The notes beneath the pieces are model-generated. The model did not search any database and was not told the DNA's origin. It saw only the letters and a program-made list of their open reading frames with translations. Below are positions 54,601-62,394 of a stretch of DNA of 64,000 bases, piece after piece. How positions within the stretch are numbered: the first letter of the stretch is position 1; every line of letters begins with the position of its first letter. Origin of the DNA: Hyposmocoma kahamanoa (taxonomy: Eukaryota; Arthropoda; Insecta; Lepidoptera; Cosmopterigidae); NCBI RefSeq assembly GCF_003589595.1, contig NW_020653852.1, positions 6,740,065 through 6,804,064 of the forward strand. Direction: 5' to 3'. Position numbers and translations under genes: made by a program.

Positions 54601-57600
54601 GAATTGTGGAAAGATGGTGCAGAGCATACAAACTATCGGTAAACCCACCAACCCAAAACAAACAAACGACTACCAGGTAACTACCGATTACCCAAACTCT
54701 TCAGCACAGAACTACAGATATCAACCGAAGTCAAGTACTTGGGAGTAATACTGGACAAGTTGAACTGGAACAAACATCTGAACAACAAAATTCAAAAAGC
54801 TACTATTACCTTCTGGCAGTGCCATAGAATGGTAGGTAAACAATGGAGACTTTCACCCAAGATAACACTATGGCTCTACACAGCGGTGATAAGACCCATG
54901 ATCAGTTACGGCGCGATAGTATGGTGGCCACGAAACAAACTGACGACCGCAATCGACAAGCTGGACAAATTCCAAAAACTCGCTTGCATGGCGACGACTG
55001 GCTGCATGAGGACAACTCCAACTGCGGCCCTCGAAGCGATCCTGGACCTTCGATCCCTCCCACTGTTCATCAGACGGGAAGCGGCGTCAACAGCAGTGCG
55101 TCTAAACAGAGCTGGCCTTTGGAAGCACATGAGGACCCCACATACAGAAATCCTTTATAAGACAGTCATAGAGGAACCGCTACTGGAGGCGGTTGTGGAT
55201 AGGATCCCAAAACAATACATCTTTGACAAAAAATACAAGATACAATTGTTTTCTCTGAGGGGTTACACATTGTAGTTGGAAACGCCGGAACACTAAAGTA
55301 GGACACGCGCTATTGTCTCCTTGAGGAATTAACCAAGTAAAACTCTTGATAGAAAACATGTTGAGATTTCTTGCATATCTAAGTTCCCAATAATTCACAG
55401 GCATTTGTAATTTGTCATAAATTACAAAACTAAATATGATTTCAAAACAAAAAAGTATATATTAAGCATAGCTTAACTGTGATGTGCACACAAGTTTGGT
55501 TTCAAGTCTTTGTTTGTTCACTTTAGCCTGTACAAATGTTTTGGCAAAAAAGAATCTAGTTGTGTGCATGTCTGTTGACCTCATGTTTGTTTGCACTATA
55601 ACAGTACTGTAAATATTAAATTAAGAAGTTTCTAACGTCTCTGGAGTACTAAAGGATCGTGGTTGCGGACATTTAAAAGGTTAAAGGCTTAAGTCCATCT
55701 ACAATTACCAAAACTTACCTAAGTCTAAAGAATATGCACAAGTAGATTCAAATGAATCGTCCTTTTCGTCTACAACATTGTGGAAGTAATCAAATACATC
55801 CCATTGTTGTTCTCGAGCAGCGTAATCAAATGCAGTCAACCCATCTAAGTCACATCTTAATGGATCTCCTCCGCAACCAATAAGAAGTTTGATATTGTCC
55901 AGACGGCCCCATATTGCTGCTATGTGGACTGGAGTTATACCGTCTTCATTGCTGAAAGACAAACATAAATAATAAGCGTCAGACAATAATGTCAATTCCT
56001 TGGTCTCAAATTAGGGAATTTTCTGTAGTATGAGTACTAGAGCATTTGAATTGACTCTGGAGCACTACCCAGGACACTCCGACCAGTACTCTGCATAATT
56101 ATTAATACAAAGATTGAACACTCAGAAAAAATTCCTTCAATCTGGCTGGATTCGAACCGATGTCTTCTAGCATATCGTGCCTGATGCTATACCAACTAAG
56201 CCATACAAAGAATCAGCAGACCTCACAAATTTTTCAATGTGTTTTATTATCTTATATTATAAAAGTTAACTGCCCTTCATTGGTCCTACCAGGAATTGAA
56301 CACAGGACCCAGCTCAACTCATCCAGCACCCACAGTACAAACCATATGCTCACAGGGGTCATAAGTAACCATTTATTTGTTATGTATAATAATATTAATA
56401 TTAGCCTCTATTGCCGATACATGTCTCAAATGTTACTATACAATTCATTAATAAAAAATGCAGTACATTTCATTATTATACAATATAAAAAATAACCATT
56501 CTTAAATTAATAATAAAAACAATCAATATAAAACATACATAATATTTTAATTAAAAATTAATACTTCTTAATAATTTCATTATAAATTTATGTATTTTTC
56601 TGTGATTAAATTACCTCTACCTCACTAGTTACTTTTTCAATTACAAGTTTGTATTCAGACAATATTTCATTATACAAATCTTGGAAATGAAGCAAATTTT
56701 TTGTTACACTTCAATGGTGGATTTGTTGACAAACCAACATTTCAGTTTCATTACAGGCCTTATGGTCATGGCTGACCAAGGTGTTAAAGTTATCAACCAG
56801 TTATGTCTAATATTAACGCAAATCATCCCATTTTAATTTTCTTTTTGTAATATTAAGTGATGGGAAGAACAAGTTGGGCACCTGTTGGTAAACGACATGC
56901 CCATCCATAACAGTTGTAGTGCCACTCACAGCTTTAAATAGCAAAGATATGAGGTGGCACTGCCTCTGCACCAATTGCCCTGAGACATAATTTGAGAAAT
57001 CCAATTGTGCCTTTAATTTCACCAGCATCCTTACCCTTCAAAACCGGAATGCAGTAATGCTCACATTACTGCTTGGCAGCAGAAATAGGTAAGGTGGCAG
57101 TACTTCCCTGGATGAAGTCTTTCACAAGGAGCTCTACTGCTAATAAACTATATTAATATGAGACATAACTGGTTGATGACTTCACCTTCTCAGTCAGCCA
57201 AGGCTGTGGGACCTATAAATAAACTAACACATCCATTGACTTACAAATAAATGGATGACGGGTCTAATACAAAAACCACGAAAAAAATGTCCCAAGTCAA
57301 CCTATTCGAAATTTAAATTGTTATGTCATCGCAGTATCGCGCTGTCCGTAGAACAAATGAAGACTAAAGCGGAGTGTCGCGCTCTGTATACGATTTTAGC
57401 GCCTTACAAGTGCGGACACTTTTTAGCGCGGACCCGACGTCCATATAATTGTAAGTCAATGAATACATCGGTTTGTTTGAAAAAACCAGTATACACTACT
57501 TACATTTAAAAAAATTGTATTTATGAAATTTATTTAGATTCAAAAGGTTTTATTTCAGATGTGTAGCAATCACAAAAACCTAAGAACTTGAGAACAAGAT

Positions 57601-58192
57601 CTTGTTGCAAAAGTTGTGCAATACTTTTGCAGAAATGATAAAAATTTCAAAAATTTAAAGTAAATGTCTTCATACCATAAGTTGGGAACAGCCCCATGTT
57701 TTAACAATAATTCTGTGCATTCCCTAGACTTCTGTATAGGGTCTATACCGACTGCTAAGTGGAGAACTCCAATGCCTTTGCAAAGCAATATTTCATTTAG
57801 ATCAACTTGAGTCTGTGTTAAAAAACTTTCCACAGATCTGAAAAAAAAAACAATACAAATAAGTAATATGCAGCCACTGACTTACAATTACATGCAGCTG
57901 ATCTATTCACTCTTATACCAGTTGCAAATGAATAATACAAAAAGGAAATATATTTTTCTATTTAGACAAACTTGTATGGTATTTGATAAATTAATAAATG
58001 CATTTCTATGAAGAATTTGAAAGAAATTGATTTAAATTTAATCATTATAGTGTATGTAGTCGATAAATTTTGTGATTTATGTATAAATGCTTACATTCAA
58101 GAACAATATTAAACAATTATTATTGGTACATACCTTACGTCACCACATTGAATTAAATCGTATAATTTGAACAACTCCTTAGTGGAACCCAT
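42953..58192 (-). CDS. Ankle1: ANKLE1/LEM-3 type nuclease: ankyrin repeats, LEM domain, GIY-YIG endonuclease
   Basis: Seven minus-strand exons (58134-58192, 57676-57837, 55719-55951, 50708-51479, 47623-47843, 46903-47163, 42953-43317) join in frame into 690 codons plus stop, within the usual size range of ANKLE1/LEM-3 proteins. Ankyrin repeats occupy about residues 30-125. A Ser/Asn-rich linker follows, then a LEM domain at about 436-470 (TLRAELLKLGFNAGPIQNST) and a GIY-YIG nuclease at about 530-660. Visible active-site elements are Y533 (FTYLLLDP), Y566 and G568 (FYVGKGK), the RTRPYSHL arginine/histidine segment and E629 (TYEASMIDVIG). Family members cut branched or bridging DNA; LEM-3 acts on chromatin bridges at the midbody in C. 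elegans. An extra coding-like stretch at 47877-48244 may add about 120 residues. Confidence 0.9.
43438..43777. mobile_element. Inverted-repeat element with internal direct duplication and (TA)n
   Basis: The left end TGTAGTATAGATAGACTATA is mirrored by the right end CTCTATCTATACTACA. CGGG flanks both sides (43434-43437 and 43778-43781), a possible 4-bp duplication. The left unit, through CTGCAACATGTGGTRYGTAT, is repeated directly at 43569-43632, and a TA run lies at about 43706-43731. It occupies the intron next to the last ANKLE1 exon. Confidence 0.55.
43800..45820. other. ANKLE1-like intron, no firm feature
   Basis: AT-rich. Copies of AACCCGGTT/GGGTTTTAACC-like words occur at 44690-44760 and 45045-45095 in inverted arrangement and may mark the ends of an unclassified element, but the borders could not be fixed. 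Short open frames show no domain. Confidence 0.35.
45872..46034 (+). repeat. SINE family A copy, degenerate head
   Basis: B-box side CGATTCCCGGGCCGGG, the full body (GCGAGTTTGGGTGTAATTTG, AGTGCGGGTCTATG) and a short ATT tail. The sequence before the B-box does not match the family head. Confidence 0.75.
46139..46480 (-). repeat. Family B repeat carrying a nested MITE
   Basis: Minus-strand family B (GTGACGGGATGAACAAGTGC and CACGCCTGTCCATAG) is interrupted at its TTTAAAT site by the element at 46223-46387 and resumes with ATTACAAAGA and CCAATGTGCCTGTAATTTCA. Confidence 0.75.
46223..46387. mobile_element. 165-bp MITE with TAA target duplication
   Basis: The terminal inverted repeats GGGTCGTATTCCAGAACTCT and AGAGTTCTGGAATACGACCC are exact over 20 bp, and the rest is largely palindromic (ATCATACTCAAGT words). 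TAA occurs at 46220-46222 and 46388-46390. Removing one TAA plus the element restores the TTTAAATT seen in other family B copies. A 3-bp TWA duplication points to the PIF/Harbinger superfamily. Confidence 0.85.
46493..46553. repeat. Decayed SINE family J tail fragment
   Basis: GGTAGACAATAGCCTAACCT and the following AAGAAACCCATGCCCGC resemble the final segment of the SINE at 22653-22930 (GGTGGACTATGGCCTAAAAC, GAGGAGACCCGT). Similarity is modest. Confidence 0.35.
46556..46822 (-). repeat. Family B repeat, near full length
   Basis: Minus-strand copy from CAAGTGACGGGATGAACAAC through CACGCCTATCCATGACAG, AAAACCGGAACATAGTAATG and TTACTGCTTGGCGGCAGAAA to the degraded head near 46800. Confidence 0.75.
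46903..47163 (-). CDS. Ankle1: ANKLE1-like exon, start of the GIY-YIG domain
   Basis: 261 bases between acceptor CTTTTCACAG and donor GTAAGA. It encodes TYSVVLEKSLRSDEWMKNLD, NPKKNWREGNTKASFTYLLL with the GIY-equivalent TYL, and ends WNTFVNSIFYVGKG, the YIG-equivalent YVG. Confidence 0.93.
47623..47843 (-). CDS. Ankle1: ANKLE1-like LEM-domain exon
   Basis: 221 bases after acceptor TTTCAACAG and before GTATGT. It joins exon 4 at 50708 in frame (two bases plus one). It encodes LPVEDESPDHTIVSV, then NTLRAELLKLGFNAGPIQN and STRTLYLKKLQALKKNP, a recognisable LEM fold used for chromatin/BAF association in other LEM proteins. Confidence 0.88.
47877..48244 (-). CDS. Possible optional ANKLE1 exon with internal peptide repeat
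   Basis: The minus-strand frame from AAACAG at 48247 to AAAAG|GTATAC at 47876 encodes about 122 residues with two copies of a motif, NIKYHPSIKISTTFGQTF and NVKYHPSIKISQKFGQNF. Its start fits the phase of exon 4. Its end leaves one base, while the LEM exon acceptor at 47843 needs two. Either a 47-base intron with acceptor GGAAG at 47830 is used, or a one-base indel or skipped exon is involved. Confidence 0.5.
48366..48458 (+). repeat. Family E repeat, 5' fragment
   Basis: TTAACCGACTTCGATTATTC and AGTAGTGGTCCCATTAAA match the copy at 7262-7452. The right half is missing. Confidence 0.5.
48470..48990. other. ANKLE1-like intron, no recognised feature
   Basis: AT-rich sequence between two family E fragments. 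Nothing supported. Confidence 0.4.
48999..49172 (-). repeat. Family E repeat
   Basis: Read on the minus strand, it begins near AACGACTTCAAAAAAAGGAG and runs to CACCTCTAAGGGTGGAAAAC, in the same order as 7262-7452. A family A SINE follows directly at 49181. Confidence 0.6.
49181..49376 (+). repeat. SINE family A copy, full length
   Basis: Head TGCCTCCGTGGCCGATCGGT, B-box GGGTTGGATTCCCGG (one change from consensus), body and a short TTATT tail. It lies in the ANKLE1-like intron. Confidence 0.82.
49377..50707. other. ANKLE1-like intron, AT-rich, no recognised feature
   Basis: Open frames on both strands between 49600 and 50050 have no domain or splice support. The segment ends at the donor of the 50708-51479 exon. 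Confidence 0.45.
50708..51479 (-). CDS. Ankle1: ANKLE1-like linker exon
   Basis: 772 bases between acceptor ATATTTCAG and donor GTAAGT. It begins ERILVTTDQIVAEYEPLLEN and MVRQWCDKHNFVMNKLYPTI, then a low-complexity Asn/Thr/Ser/Asp linker, and ends VEEQYKYEDKEENVVLIERR with LLVSSV. The linker has no recognised domain, in keeping with the poorly conserved middle of ANKLE1 proteins. Confidence 0.88.
51638..51880 (-). repeat. SINE family A copy, full length with long (ATT)n tail
   Basis: Minus-strand copy ending (as read on plus) at the head GGCCACAGAGGCAGT. The tail appears as AAT repeats at about 51638-51680. A perfect 30-bp palindrome begins three bases beyond the head. Confidence 0.85.
51914..55275 (+). 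pseudogene. Decayed two-ORF LINE (R1/LOA/jockey-like)
   Basis: ORF1-like fragments (52100-53056) include KLWCQDTATLQWLEDAISTI and RRVVCELLIPGHWE. An endonuclease fragment at 53390-53585 has VVATDSNAHHPLWGMELANE. A linker at 53590-53790 has YTSPAETGRTLLEVHFPGC. The reverse transcriptase appears in pieces: FRPISLTSFVLKTLERLC at about 54020, GCPQRGVLSPLL and VGYADDIAILV at about 54430-54560, and thumb-like GVILDKLNWNKHLNNKIQKA and GCMRTTPTAALEAILDLRSL to 55275. Stops and frameshifts break every domain. It lies in the ANKLE1-like intron, opposite to the gene. The clade is not decided. Confidence 0.85.
55276..55718. other. ANKLE1-like intron, no recognised feature
   Basis: AT-rich stretch between the LINE remnant and the exon at 55719. 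Nothing else supported. Confidence 0.4.
55719..55951 (-). CDS. Ankle1: ANKLE1-like ankyrin exon 3
   Basis: 233 bases between acceptor GTCTTTCAG and donor GTAAGT. It encodes an ankyrin repeat, NEDGITPVHIAAIWGRLDNI with KLLIGCGGDPLRCDLDGLTA, then FDYAAREQQWDVFDYF and an acidic tail. Confidence 0.92.
55990..56206 (-). repeat. tRNA-derived SINE, family I
   Basis: The minus-strand head has a good A-box TGGCTTAGTTGG and a perfect B-box GGTTCGAATCC (near 56150). The body matches 5225-5432 (CTGGGTAGTGCTCCAGAGT, TTTGAGACCAAGG). It lies in the ANKLE1-like intron just upstream of exon 3. Confidence 0.7.
56280..56370 (-). repeat. tRNA-like SINE head, family H
   Basis: Minus-strand ATGGTTTGTACTGTGGGTGC with TGGATGAG, and a B-box-like GTGTTCAATTCCTGG. 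The first block matches the SINE at 61491-61640. Confidence 0.5.
56710..57215. mobile_element. Family F inverted arms flanking a family B repeat
   Basis: Left arm 56735-56815 (TTACAGGCCTTATGGTCATG, CAACCAGTTATGTCTAATAT) and right arm 57150-57215 (AGACATAACTGGTTGATGAC, TCAGTCAGCCAAGGCTG) are inverted copies of family F. Between them lies a nearly complete minus-strand family B copy (about 56846-57140). Either B inserted in an F palindrome, or F and B travel as one composite element. Confidence 0.65.
57234..57461. mobile_element. hAT-like MITE, family G, second 228-bp copy
   Basis: Termini and length match 14418-14645, with about five substitutions. Flanks AACACATC (57226-57233) and AATACATC (57462-57469) form an 8-bp duplication with one mismatch. 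It is in ANKLE1-like intron 2. Confidence 0.85.
57676..57837 (-). CDS. Ankle1: ANKLE1-like ankyrin exon 2
   Basis: 162 bases between acceptor TTTTTTCAG and donor GTATGA. It encodes SVESFLTQTQVDLNEILLCK, GIGVLHLAVGIDPIQKSREC and TELLLKHGAVPNL, the first ankyrin repeat. Confidence 0.9.
57875..57890. repeat. Possible 16-bp family G terminus remnant
   Basis: CACTGACTTACAATTA resembles a single family G terminus and is bracketed by TATGCAGC (57867-57874) and CATGCAGC (57891-57898), seven of eight bases shared. This may be a terminal remnant after near-complete loss of an element, or chance. Confidence 0.35.
58134..58192 (-). CDS. Ankle1: ANKLE1-like first coding exon
   Basis: ATG at 58192-58190 starts MGSTKELFKLYDLIQCGDV. 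The exon ends at a GTATGT donor two bases into an Arg codon, in phase with exon 2. This is the only ATG that gives a short N-terminus entering the ankyrin region in frame. A 5'UTR intron upstream cannot be excluded. Confidence 0.8.
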
Positions 58193-59300
58193 GGTTTCGC
58201 AACTTAGATAATAATTATTAGTCATAGGCGGTCGACTTGTAAAAAGTGAGACCATTTCCTGTGTAGTTTCCTGTTACGTTATAATGTTAATAAAGAATTA
58301 ATTTTAATATTTCATTTAGTACGTAAACACGAGTGTGTATTCCAAGTAACGATGATTTGAAAATCGCTCCCACAATCACATTTTTAAAGTTAAATTCATT
58401 CAAACAAGTCTATTTTTGTTGAATTTCAAATTAACGTCACACTTTCGCGAAATGTCCTTTGTTTATGTTTGGTTTGCGTTACGTTCGACGCTAGGTTCGA
58501 GATAATTTGAAGCGTTTATTTCGAAGCACAAACTTATTATTGACTCATACTTTTTATTGTCCGATGTTTAATTTACTTATCATTAGGGTTAGTAAATTTA
58601 CTAGAATTTTATTTTTTTTATAAATATTCATCCTTACTTCAATACATACAACATCAATGACAGACGTTGTCGGTGATCAGTGCACATCATATGCACAGAA
58701 CACTATCATAATATGTGTTCTTTTTCCATCCTTTAAGATGACTTGTGTACTTTTGTTGTGCACTTGATGTACATAGCAATGCATAGATGGCAGCACTAGT
58801 TGCAATGTTAAAAAGTGTTATGCTCAATTAATACGTATATAAAAAAAACCAGAAGTTGGTTCTTTATTTCTTTGGCTCTGAAATGTGTATTTTTATTTAA
58901 ATATCAGACCAAACAATAATTTTCAATTAAGTTAAATTGTGTAGTTATAATCAATGGGTTCCAACCGCGTAAATACGCGTATTCCATCCAATTAATCGAT
59001 TCTAAATAGAATAATTTTTGTTCAAGTATTTGTTGATTACAAGTAGTGTCAATTTTAAAAATAATGTCCATCTTTTTGTAACAGAAGATCTTATCGATTA
59101 ATTTAAATAATGAAAAGCACGTCGATGAAATGAAATAAAATTAAATGAAACAATTTATTTCAGACAGTTACAAGTTCATATGGTGTTAGTAGGTACTTAC
59201 AAGCTTACAACTATGTTAGTAGACAGCAAAGTATTCATTTTCATGAATAAGGATGGATATCCAATACTTAATGATTGGGCTGTCCATCCTCTCTGCTACC
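58193..59300. other. 5' flank of the ANKLE1-like gene and intergenic sequence
   Basis: It must contain the promoter, but no TATA box or clear initiator stands out. AT-rich otherwise, with no recognised repeat. Confidence 0.4.
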
Positions 59301-59520
59301 TACCACTTTCATATATATACAAAGTACTTTGTGCCTACCACCTTAGGAAGTCTGTTGGTGCTGCCTCTCATTCTGGCCAACAGGGATGCCACTCTCTTGC
59401 GAACGACTGCCTGAAAACTATCAATTTTAGCCTCCGCGAACATTCTCGAGGCATTACAGTATCGAGGCAGCCCCAACAATCCCTGAGGGCGTTGTTGAAT
59501 ATATATGAAGTTGCGACTGC
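59300..59520 (-). pseudogene. LINE ORF2 C-terminal remnant
   Basis: The minus-strand frame gives LLGLPRYCNASRMFAEAKID and SFQAVVRKRVASLLARMRGS, wording I recognise from the C-terminal end of many insect LINE reverse-transcriptase proteins. The frame decays in TA repeats near 59320. Confidence 0.65.
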
Positions 59521-59559
59521 CTTAATTAATTTTACTAGATGGTTTTCTGTTGATAATTG

Positions 59560-61020
59560 ATCAAATTGATGAATGGCAAGACAAATGAAAAAGTTACTGC
59601 TGACAAAATATGGTAAAATCTTATTAAACAGAAGAGGTTTACTTAATGACGGCCTTGTGTGAAATTTTTGTGATTTGTATATTATTTCTCGGATTTCTAA
59701 CTCTGCTACTTTGCATTTTTGGATAGCATCTCAGGTGGGATAAACTAGACCACCTTTGTCCTCGAAAGCAATGAACTCATACGTATGACCAACTCGAGGT
59801 TTTTGTAAAGACAGAACATTGTTAATTCTTTGCTTAAAATTACAAATACTACTGATAATAGATACTACAAAAATGAAAAAAAAAAAACGAAACGTTACTA
59901 AATATTATATCAAAAGAGTTATAGAATATTTTTATAATATTGCTAAGGTCATAATAATTTTTGTGCCTTGTTTTCAAAATCGATCAGAATCGAGAGCAGT
60001 GTTGCCTAACGTATGCATCACTAAATGTTAAATTTGGCCAAAAAAATCTACGGACAACAGCACATTAGACTACACATTTTTGTTCGAAAATCGCCTCCAT
60101 TGCAACGGAAAAAGATATCACCAACGACGCCGTACCATGAAACTGAATGCATTATACAAAAATGCGTTCGTTCGGTATTCATGGCGGATTAACAAAGGAT
60201 CACAAATATATCGTACCAAGTAAATGCCGCAATGTATTACAAATCATGAGGTATACCGGTTGCATATTTGTTTTCTCGAAATTCATACAAAACCAAAATA
60301 ATTGTTTTTAAAATAAATTATGCATCTTCTGATTACAAAATCACTTGCCCGTGGAAGGAAACGTCCCTGTTTATCTGTTTACCCACAGTTATAGTGCTTG
60401 TGCAGTTTATAATAACACAATTATGCATTTTTCGACTGGTGTTTATCTACGATCACGGTCCAGCGCGTTCTGAAGTGCAGCAGCGACAAATAGGTGAATT
60501 TCACTTAAGTGCACTCTACATTCTCGTCGAGACATCCCGGTCTCGGGTCTCGCCGGGACAGCACGAGACCGAGAGTGGCTCTCCACATTCTCGCCCGCGC
60601 AGTTGTCCGTTTGGTCGTCATACAAGATGAATGTGTTAGATACGTCTGTTGCTGCAGCATTATGTGCTGTAGCATATTACAATATTTTGTTAATTCGAGA
60701 AAAAAAAACTTATTAAGAGACATTGTAATAGACGCAGATGGTGGATTACATCAATACATCGCAACAGAACACTGCGGTTATTGCCGGCGAACTGCAGTGA
60801 CGGGAATGTGGAGGAAAGGTTCTCGCGCAAACACAAAACAACACGGCTCTCGTGTTGATTCGGGTCCGAAATACCGACACGAAGTGGAGACCACACGAAC
60901 ATAGGCGAGACTTAACGAATATGGTCGTACACTCTCGTATTTGGCTGTTCTCGTTAAGTTTTGGCAAGAATGTGGAGCGGGCATTACCTACTTTGGGCAC
61001 GCGAAGTACGTACACTTGCG
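59560..61020. other. Intergenic sequence with inverted CCACATTCTCG words
   Basis: CTCTACATTCTCG at 60513-60525 and CTCCACATTCTCG at 60585-60597 lie opposite GGGAATGTGGAGG near 60800 and AAGAATGTGGAGCGG near 60965, in a GC-richer stretch. This may be a decayed inverted-repeat element; borders were not found. Open frames across it have no domain. Confidence 0.35.
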
Positions 61021-61026
61021 GCGTAA

Positions 61027-61222
61027 CTGCCTCCATGGCCGAACGGTCACCATGCCAGACTGCCACGCAGAGGTCCCAGGTTATATTCCCGGGCCGGGTG
61101 AAATATTTGTATGGACTACAATTATTTCTCTCGTGAGTTTGGGTGTAATTTGTGGTTGTCTATGTGTGTGTACATGGCACCCGCGACACAGGGTTTCCCT
61201 AGTACGGATGTTGAGTGTGTGA
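61027..61222 (+). repeat. SINE family A copy
   Basis: Head CTGCCTCCATGGCCGAACGG, degenerate B-box AGGTTATATTCCCGG and a full body (GTGAGTTTGGGTGTAATTTG). The ATT tail is missing. Confidence 0.82.
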
Positions 61223-61299
61223 GTGGCCATTTCGGGCATTTAAATTTTTAATAAATTTATTGTAATAAATAATGTCTCGCATAGACTTACTTTATTAAT

Positions 61300-61425
61300 A
61301 CGGCTAGGGTTGGCTGGAAGAGATCTCTTTTAGAGATAAACTCACCTTTGTGTATGTCCTTTGTAACATGTCATTTTTAATGTCATTTATTTGTACAATA
61401 AAGAATTACTATTTTCCCTAACTCT
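61300..61425 (+). repeat. LINE 3' tail
   Basis: GGTTGGCTGGAAGAGATCTC, AGATAAACTCACCTTTG and TTGTACAATAAAGAA match in order the 3' tail seen on the minus strand at 7569-7735. Confidence 0.55.
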
Positions 61426-61490
61426 TAAATTGAAGATATAAAGTGACAATGGAGTTAGGATCCCGAAATTAATATTCTGCCAATATTGAC

Positions 61491-61640
61491 GCCCCGGTGA
61501 CTCAACGGTTTGCACTGTGGGCGCTGGGTGAGGTGGTCTCCAAAACAAAACTTCAAAATTGGTTCTCTGGTTCCGTTACTCTGATCACATAGTACAGGAT
61601 ATACTCTAGTTTGAGGCCAGGTCTTACGTGTGGTTGTTTA
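61491..61640 (+). repeat. tRNA-derived SINE, family H/I
   Basis: A-box-like TGACTCAACGG, then GTTTGCACTGTGGGCGCTGG as in the copy at 56280-56370, and a 3' body ending TAGTTTGAGGCCAGG like family I. Confidence 0.5.
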
Positions 61641-62214
61641 GGACATTGTTTTTTCATTGAATATTGCAAAGTGGTTTATTTTTCAATTATTATGAAATTT
61701 ATCAAAACTAATATAAAAATTTAGATCTCAATAATTAACATTAAGAAGCATAATAAGTGATACAATTTTTTTATAATTCAATTAATTAATTTATGGTCAA
61801 AATTAGACAAAATAATGCTTGAAGAAAATAAATTATTAACACAAAAAAAAAAATAGTCCTAACAAATATTTTTAAGAGGGAGCAGAGGAAAAATTCCTAT
61901 TCTTCGATTTGATTTTAGAGGGGTATATCCACTTTAAAATTAAAAATAAAATATTGTATGAGTAACTACACGATATATTCAAGCATAGACACTAATCAGA
62001 AACAAAACAATAAAGTTTCCTCGATAGATGAAAATCACGAAATGACCTCTAATTTTCACATTTTTTCGATTCATCCTCGAAATGCTACAGGTTATTAGGA
62101 CAAAAATTAGATAATTAATTATATTAATTAATTATTTATGCATGATCGAGAAAAAATTAAGGTATGTCATAACCAGTTGAAAAATAGTAAATGTCAATAA
62201 TTAAGTATAAAAAC

Positions 62215-62244
62215 CATTGACTTACAATTATTTGTAAGTCAATG
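62215..62244. mobile_element. 30-bp minimal family G element
   Basis: The sequence is just the two family G termini, CATTGACTTACAA and TTGTAAGTCAATG, joined by four bases. A perfect 8-bp duplication ATAAAAAC lies on each side (62207-62214 and 62245-62252), showing it is a true insertion or the internally deleted remains of one. Confidence 0.85.
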
Positions 62245-62394
62245 ATAAAAACATAAAGTCTATATATGTCATGTCATGAAGGAAATGTTTATAGAGAATT
62301 TGTATGAATATTTATGAAGTTATTGTCTTATCATTCAAATATTCACCAATTGTATAATAAGTTTTTTGTATTAGTAAGTATTTTAGTTTATTTA

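Noticed and set aside
58620..58830. Promoter-like or repeat element upstream of the nuclease gene
   Set aside because: No core promoter motif or repeat match could be supported by reading alone.
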